NCBI RefSeq assembly: GCF_002709775.1 | Contig: NZ_PAQR01000026.1 | Location: forward strand, 1-64,000 | Reading direction: 5' to 3' | DNA length: 64,000 bases | From: Thalassospira sp. | GTDB taxonomy: Bacteria; Pseudomonadota; Alphaproteobacteria; Rhodospirillales; Thalassospiraceae | In this document: positions 60,943 to 64,000 of the stretch, one piece after another | Position numbering within the stretch: position 1 is the first letter of the stretch | Layout: each line of letters starts with the position of its first letter | Notes under the pieces: model-generated | The model's input: only the letters and a program-made list of their open reading frames with translations | The model's database searches: none | Told to the model about the DNA's origin: nothing | Made by a program: the position numbers and the translations under genes

Positions 60943-61413
60943 TTAGAACGAGAAGACGCGGGTATCTTCGTCAACCATCATCTTGGCCATGGCCGGCGGG
61001 GTTGCGACACCAACGCCATCGCGAAGCGCAGTTTGATCATGTGAACTGTTGGGCAGATAAAGCGCGCAAACATTGACCGAGGCACCGCCGCTCATCAATT
61101 TGGTCAGAAGCTGCTCGGGGGTGACCCTTTTCGGCTCAAGGGCGGGGCTTTGGGTGGCGCTGAGTGCCAGGTCGCCTGCCTTGTCACACAGAAGAACATC
61201 GACCCGGACACCTTGCGCCTGCATGGTGTTGCCAAGAACCATCGCCATGCCCTGGGTCTGCAGGGACGGGCTGGTTAGGATGATCAGGGCCTTGTTGATT
61301 TTGTCATCGGATTTATCATCGGCTCGGGCGATGGCGACATTCAAAACAAGAAGAACAGCCATCAGAAGGAACATGAAGGCAAAGCGGACCGGGGTGATTG
61401 TGGATTTATTCAT
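60943..61413 (-). CDS. Exported DsrE-family protein
   Basis: A 156-residue DsrE/DsrF-like protein. A signal peptide or anchor (residues about 8-31, ending near AIARADD) precedes a domain with two candidate redox cysteines, in DVLLCDKAG and SVNVCALYLPN; the second lies at the position of the catalytic Cys of DsrE-type sulfur carriers. Most members are cytoplasmic, so export is unusual, but the periplasmic rhodanese next door fits a sulfur-relay pair. Confidence 0.8.
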   Translation of the reverse strand: MNKSTITPVRFAFMFLLMAVLLVLNVAIARADDKSDDKINKALIILTSPSLQTQGMAMVLGNTMQAQGVRVDVLLCDKAGDLALSATQSPALEPKRVTPEQLLTKLMSGGASVNVCALYLPNSSHDQTALRDGVGVATPPAMAKMMVDEDTRVFSF

Positions 61414-61790
61414 GGGGGCGCTCCAAATTCTGGATAATTAATCAATGATAATATTTTAATTTTGGGGCGCCTCTGGATGATATGACAATCGTCAATGTGG
61501 CGGGAAAACAGGTCTAAGGCCTTGGAATGCCGCCAGATAATCTGTGCTGGTTGGGAAAGGACTTGCGCTGGCATGACAAGCCTTGCGAAAACTGCAGGCA
61601 GTGCTTGCATCGGCAGGTCATGAAAACGGCCATTTTCGTTTGACTCTCGGGCCGTGATCTCTATATTGCGCCTCACTTCCGAGAAAGTGGGTCGAAACAG
61701 GTGGTTTCGTCCCCGTTCCGCATGTCTGGTCTTCAGGCGGTTGGAAACTATCGGGACAATAAGTGATCTTTAAAAAAAGAGAGTTACAAA
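61414..61790. other. Region between the DsrE gene and rpsD
   Basis: These 377 bases hold no credible gene. They contain the AT-rich upstream region of the DsrE operon on the left and the rpsD promoter on the right, with a leader of about 115 bases before the rpsD start. That leader ends in a purine-rich GAGAG ribosome site. Confidence 0.6.
61640..61667 (+). promoter_or_regulatory. Sigma-70-type promoter of rpsD
   Basis: TTGACT (61640-61645) and TATATT (61662-61667) with a 16-base spacer, close to consensus and upstream of a ribosomal-protein gene expected to be strongly expressed. Confidence 0.75.
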
Positions 61791-62408
61791 ATGTCGAAAC
61801 GTATTGCTGCAAAGCATAAGATTGACCGCCGCCTTGGTGTGAACCTTTGGGGCCGTGCTAAGTCGCCGCTGAACAAGCGCGAATATGCACCGGGCATGCA
61901 CGGCGCAACCCGCCGTAAGAAGCCGACCGACTATGGTACCCAGCTGTTTGCTAAACAGCAGCTCAAAGGCTACTACGGCTCGATCTCTGAAAAACAGTTC
62001 CTGCGCTACTACAAAGAAGCTTCCCGTCGTCCGGGCGATACCTCCGAGCATCTGGTTGGTATTCTTGAGCAGCGCCTTGATGCGGTTATCTACCGCATGA
62101 AATTCGTTCCGACCGTGTTTGCTGCACGTCAGTTCGTTAACCACGGCCACATTCTTGTCAACGGCAAGAAAGTAACCATCCCGTCCTACCTTGTTAAAGA
62201 AGGTGACGTTGTCGAAGTGAAATCCGCTTCGCGCGAAATCCCGATGGTTATGGAAGCTGCCAACCTGAACGAACGTGACGTTCCGGAATATCTCGACGTT
62301 GACGCGAAGGCCTTCAAAGGCACCTTCGTTCGCGTACCGAAATTCGCAGAAATTCCGTACCCGGTTCAGATGCAGCCGAACCTGGTCATCGAATTCTACT
62401 CGCGTTAA
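61791..62408 (+). CDS. rpsD: 30S ribosomal protein S4
   Basis: A 205-residue core ribosomal protein. The start [15 protein letters not shown], the [18 protein letters not shown] stretch and the S4 RNA-binding domain (about 95-160, with [27 protein letters not shown]) match S4. The N-terminus lacks the zinc-binding cysteines of some S4 proteins. S4 nucleates 16S rRNA folding and in several bacteria represses its own operon; here it is monocistronic. Confidence 0.97.
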   Translation: MSKRIAAKHKIDRRLGVNLWGRAKSPLNKREYAPGMHGATRRKKPTDYGTQLFAKQQLKGYYGSISEKQFLRYYKEASRRPGDTSEHLVGILEQRLDAVIYRMKFVPTVFAARQFVNHGHILVNGKKVTIPSYLVKEGDVVEVKSASREIPMVMEAANLNERDVPEYLDVDAKAFKGTFVRVPKFAEIPYPVQMQPNLVIEFYSR

Positions 62409-62441
62409 TCCTTACGGATTTCGCGACGAACCGATACGAAG

Positions 62442-62469
62442 ACGCCCGCTGGAAACAGCGGGCGTTTTT
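62442..62469. terminator. Intrinsic terminator after rpsD
   Basis: A perfect 9-bp stem, ACGCCCGCT / AGCGGGCGT, with a GGAAAC loop, followed by TTTTGTTTG. It lies between convergent rpsD and the MscS-type gene. Confidence 0.88.
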
Positions 62470-62498
62470 GTTTGTCCGGATTTTGCATGAAACCCCAA

Positions 62499-64000
62499 TC
62501 AGGCGGGCGGCTTGTTAAGCTGCTCGGACGCATGCTGGGCTGCGGCCGCCACAGCTTCCTGCTTTTGTTCCGGCGTCGCATCTGGCGGGACGTCGACCTT
62601 GACGTTGCGCGAGGCCATCTGGATGCCGTTTTCCTTGAACATGGCAAGAACCCGTTGATAGACGGTTTTGCGGATGGTGAACTGTTCGCCGGGCTTTGAT
62701 GTGTATTTCAGCCCGATCACCATGTTGAATTCTTCCATCCTTCGAACACCCTGGGATTTCAGTGGTTCGATGAAGCTGTCGCCAATCAGCGGATCTTCAA
62801 GCAGTTCGGCGGCCAGTTTCTTGACCAGTTTCTTGATTTTGTTCACATCGGTTTCAAACGGGACACGGAATTCCAGTTTGACGATGACCCAGTCGCGGCT
62901 GTGGTTGACGATCGATTTGATTTCGCCAAACGGGACGGTCTGAAGCGGGCCGCGGTGATGGCGCAACTGCATGGAGCGGATCGAGATGTTTTCGACCCGG
63001 CCACGCAGATTATCAACCTCGATATATTCACCCAGCCGGAACGCATCATCGAGCAGGAAGAAAACCCCGGCTACCACATCACGTACCAGCGCCTGACTGC
63101 CAAAGCCAAGGGCAAGGCCGACAACACCGGCACCGGCAATCAGCGGGCCGATATCGACCCCCAGTGCCGAGAGTGTCACCATCGTCACCATGATGATGAT
63201 CACCGTAAGCGCAAAGTTTTTGAGCAGCGGCAGCAGGGTTTCAACCCGCGACAGTCCCGACCCACCGCCTTCATCCCCTGCATTGCCCTGATTGGACGCA
63301 CTCATGCGTTCATCGAGAAACGCCTTGATCAGCGACCAGATCAGGTCGGCGATCAGAAGGATCATGATGATTTCGGTTGAGCTATCAATGATCCGGGCAA
63401 TGATCCCGGCATCGTCAGACTGTGCCAAACGGTCAAAGCCCCAGATGCGCCACATGCTTGCAAGGACAAAAACCAGTGCCAGAAGCCGTACCCCGCGTTT
63501 AAGCACCTTGGTAAAGACCGGTGCCTTGGGTTTGACGGGCTCGAACACCTCGTCATTCTCTTGGGCGATGGCCTCGGCCGCGGCGTTTTGTTCGGCGGCT
63601 TCGTCCTCGGCGATTTGCAGTTTCTTGCGATGCTGGCTTTCGATGATATTGCGCAAGACAACATCAAACAGGCAGGCCAGACCAATGGCGAGAAGCGCCT
63701 TTAGGATCCGCTCGGCGCCGATGATGGCAACGCCACCGACCAGAATGAACCAGCCACAAACAATCACCGGCCAAAGGCGGGCCATCGATGTCGGCAGGGC
63801 CATTTTTTCAACCCCGGTGCTGGTGGTGTGATGGGCGAAGAACCGGCCCAGCCACGCGGTCGCGACGCAAAAGGTCAGTACCGATATTACCACGGCAAGA
63901 TCAAACAGGATGATGTCGCCAGCAACAATCGTCGGTGCAGCACTGAACACGCCGGCAAGCGCAAAGGCAAACAGTGAAATCCCCGACGTCCATGTCAGAC
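62499..64000 (-). CDS. MscS-family mechanosensitive channel (N-terminus cut by window edge)
   Basis: The frame is open to the window edge, so the start is missing; a GTG at 63950 exists but residues upstream of it (ending LFAFALAGVF) are hydrophobic and probably coding. At least 500 residues remain. Several N-terminal membrane segments, a Glu/Ala-rich segment and a further membrane pair lead to the MscS pore helix GVVGLALGFGSQALVRDVVAGVFFLLDD and beta domain (DNLRGRVENISIRSMQLRHHRG). A soluble alpha/beta C-terminal domain completes it. It would open under osmotic downshock. Confidence 0.9.
   Translation of the reverse strand, partial: LTWTSGISLFAFALAGVFSAAPTIVAGDIILFDLAVVISVLTFCVATAWLGRFFAHHTTSTGVEKMALPTSMARLWPVIVCGWFILVGGVAIIGAERILKALLAIGLACLFDVVLRNIIESQHRKKLQIAEDEAAEQNAAAEAIAQENDEVFEPVKPKAPVFTKVLKRGVRLLALVFVLASMWRIWGFDRLAQSDDAGIIARIIDSSTEIIMILLIADLIWSLIKAFLDERMSASNQGNAGDEGGGSGLSRVETLLPLLKNFALTVIIIMVTMVTLSALGVDIGPLIAGAGVVGLALGFGSQALVRDVVAGVFFLLDDAFRLGEYIEVDNLRGRVENISIRSMQLRHHRGPLQTVPFGEIKSIVNHSRDWVIVKLEFRVPFETDVNKIKKLVKKLAAELLEDPLIGDSFIEPLKSQGVRRMEEFNMVIGLKYTSKPGEQFTIRKTVYQRVLAMFKENGIQMASRNVKVDVPPDATPEQKQEAVAAAAQHASEQLNKPPA

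Noticed and set aside
10048-62469. Search for tRNA, rRNA and CRISPR in all intergenic regions
   Set aside because: No CCA-ending cloverleaf, rRNA signature or regularly spaced direct repeat was seen. A covariance-model scan would be decisive.

Overview
The window reads as a chromosomal segment of a marine-type alphaproteobacterium, most likely in or near Thalassospira (Rhodospirillales). I infer this from protein style and gene order: ubiA divergent from rsmE-gshA, a plant/alphaproteobacterial-type glutamate-cysteine ligase, class II DAHP synthase, a type 2 heme A synthase, TRAP transport and many intrinsic terminators. No database search was possible. Gene density is high and both strands are used. 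I saw no rRNA, tRNA, CRISPR array, prophage or intact insertion sequence. The left edge cuts ubiA and the right edge cuts an MscS-type channel gene.

Layout. 0-2.4 kb: ubiA (partial), rsmE, gshA. 2.4-8.5 kb: a PhnCDEE-type ABC importer (phnD-phnC-phnE1-phnE2) whose last gene is followed after a single base by glpD, with a DeoR/GlpR-type regulator divergent from phnD. 8.6-13.1 kb: fumC, a DUF2867 protein, a copper pair (DUF2946 and PCuAC), a DUF985 cupin and a LysE-type exporter. 13.2-18.9 kb: a complete dipeptide ABC importer. 19.2-21.4 kb: two tandem threonine aldolases.

21.5-26.7 kb: a three-gene envelope signalling operon: a TPR plus beta-barrel outer-membrane protein resembling Slam/DUF560, an exported FecR-domain protein with a beta-rich C-terminus, and a CHASE2 class III nucleotide cyclase. 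This is the best candidate for an undescribed system. 27-34.5 kb: tldD, DUF3422, ctaA, a siroheme-type dehydrogenase with cysH (assimilatory sulfate reduction), dgt and a small membrane protein. 34.7-36.1 kb: gor. 36.2-42.7 kb: a sugar-acid locus (gluconokinase, TRAP transporter, enolase-superfamily enzyme) with a divergent LacI-type repressor and two perfect tandem operators; a palindromic MITE-like element sits between the TRAP genes.

42.7-51.2 kb: YigZ, a TauE exporter, class II DAHP synthase, an unknown alpha-helical protein, nadE, gltX and cysS. 51.2-57.4 kb: MerR plus a carboxymuconolactone-decarboxylase-like protein, divergent from a Tat-exported aldo-keto reductase, then membrane transporters and a FrnE-like DsbA protein. 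57.7-64 kb: cimA, trmJ, a periplasmic rhodanese-DsrE pair, rpsD and the channel gene.

How the genes fit together. Several neighbourhoods pair uptake with metabolism: PhnCDEE with GlpD, and TRAP with GntK and the enolase-family enzyme. In three transporters the binding-protein gene is followed by a strong GC hairpin before the next gene, suggesting differential expression within the operon.
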